In this document: positions 6,078 to 6,094 of the stretch, piece after piece | Position numbering within the stretch: the stretch's first letter is position 1 | Layout: each line of letters opens with the position of its first letter | Source of the DNA: an uncultured Azospirillum sp. | Lineage (GTDB): Bacteria > Pseudomonadota > Alphaproteobacteria > RF32 > CAG-239 | NCBI GenBank assembly: GCA_902489675.1 | Contig: CABUAP010000081.1 | Span: forward strand, 1-6,094 | Length of the DNA: 6,094 bases | Reading direction: 5' to 3' | Made by a program: the position numbers and the translations under genes | The notes under the pieces: generated by a model | Databases searched by the model: none | What the model saw: only the letters and a program-made list of their open reading frames with translations | What the model was told of the DNA's origin: nothing

Positions 6078-6094
6078 CACAAAAGTTGTAGACA

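Noticed and set aside
6075..6094. A -35 box (TTGCAC) of a gene beyond the window
   Set aside because: Only three of six bases match and the -10 would lie outside the window, so it cannot be supported.

Overview
The window carries four protein genes, all on the + strand, behind an unusual non-coding leader of about 290 bases. Strong Shine-Dalgarno sites, sigma70-like promoters, intrinsic terminators and an ABC-2 type exporter pair show a bacterium. A PcfJ-like protein fused to leucine-rich repeats suggests a gut or host-associated lineage. My guess is a Gram-negative one, possibly an alphaproteobacterium, but nothing seen here proves it.

Region 1 (1-320) is non-coding. A 65-bp sequence (intrinsic terminator plus about 45 bp) occurs at 1-65 and again at 204-268. 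Between them, 22-197 folds on paper into a multi-branched RNA: a 16-bp closing stem, a perfect 12-bp hairpin, a long arm capped by a GNRA loop, and a small hairpin, followed at once by a second terminator. Both ends of the fold resemble tRNA 3' ends, in opposite orientations. Decayed similarity to the unit continues, ungapped at the same 203-nt offset, to about 306, running into the next gene's promoter.

Region 2 (292-2852) is a good extended -10 promoter with a perfect palindrome filling its spacer, driving an 832-residue protein with a coiled coil, a PcfJ-like core and about 300 residues of leucine-rich repeats. The promoter places the start at 354 rather than at the upstream in-frame ATG at 261.

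Region 3 (2853-3600) is a 199-residue protein of unknown function with no recognisable ribosome binding site, closed by a strong terminator.

Region 4 (3601-6027) is a tightly coupled two-gene ABC-2 exporter operon (ATPase, then a 12-helix membrane protein, overlapping by one base), closed by another strong terminator. It looks like an independent unit. The last 67 bases hold an AT-rich inverted repeat and probably the start of the next gene's control region.

The most unusual part is the structured, partly duplicated non-coding unit directly abutting the PcfJ-like gene's promoter. The ABC operon looks ordinary.
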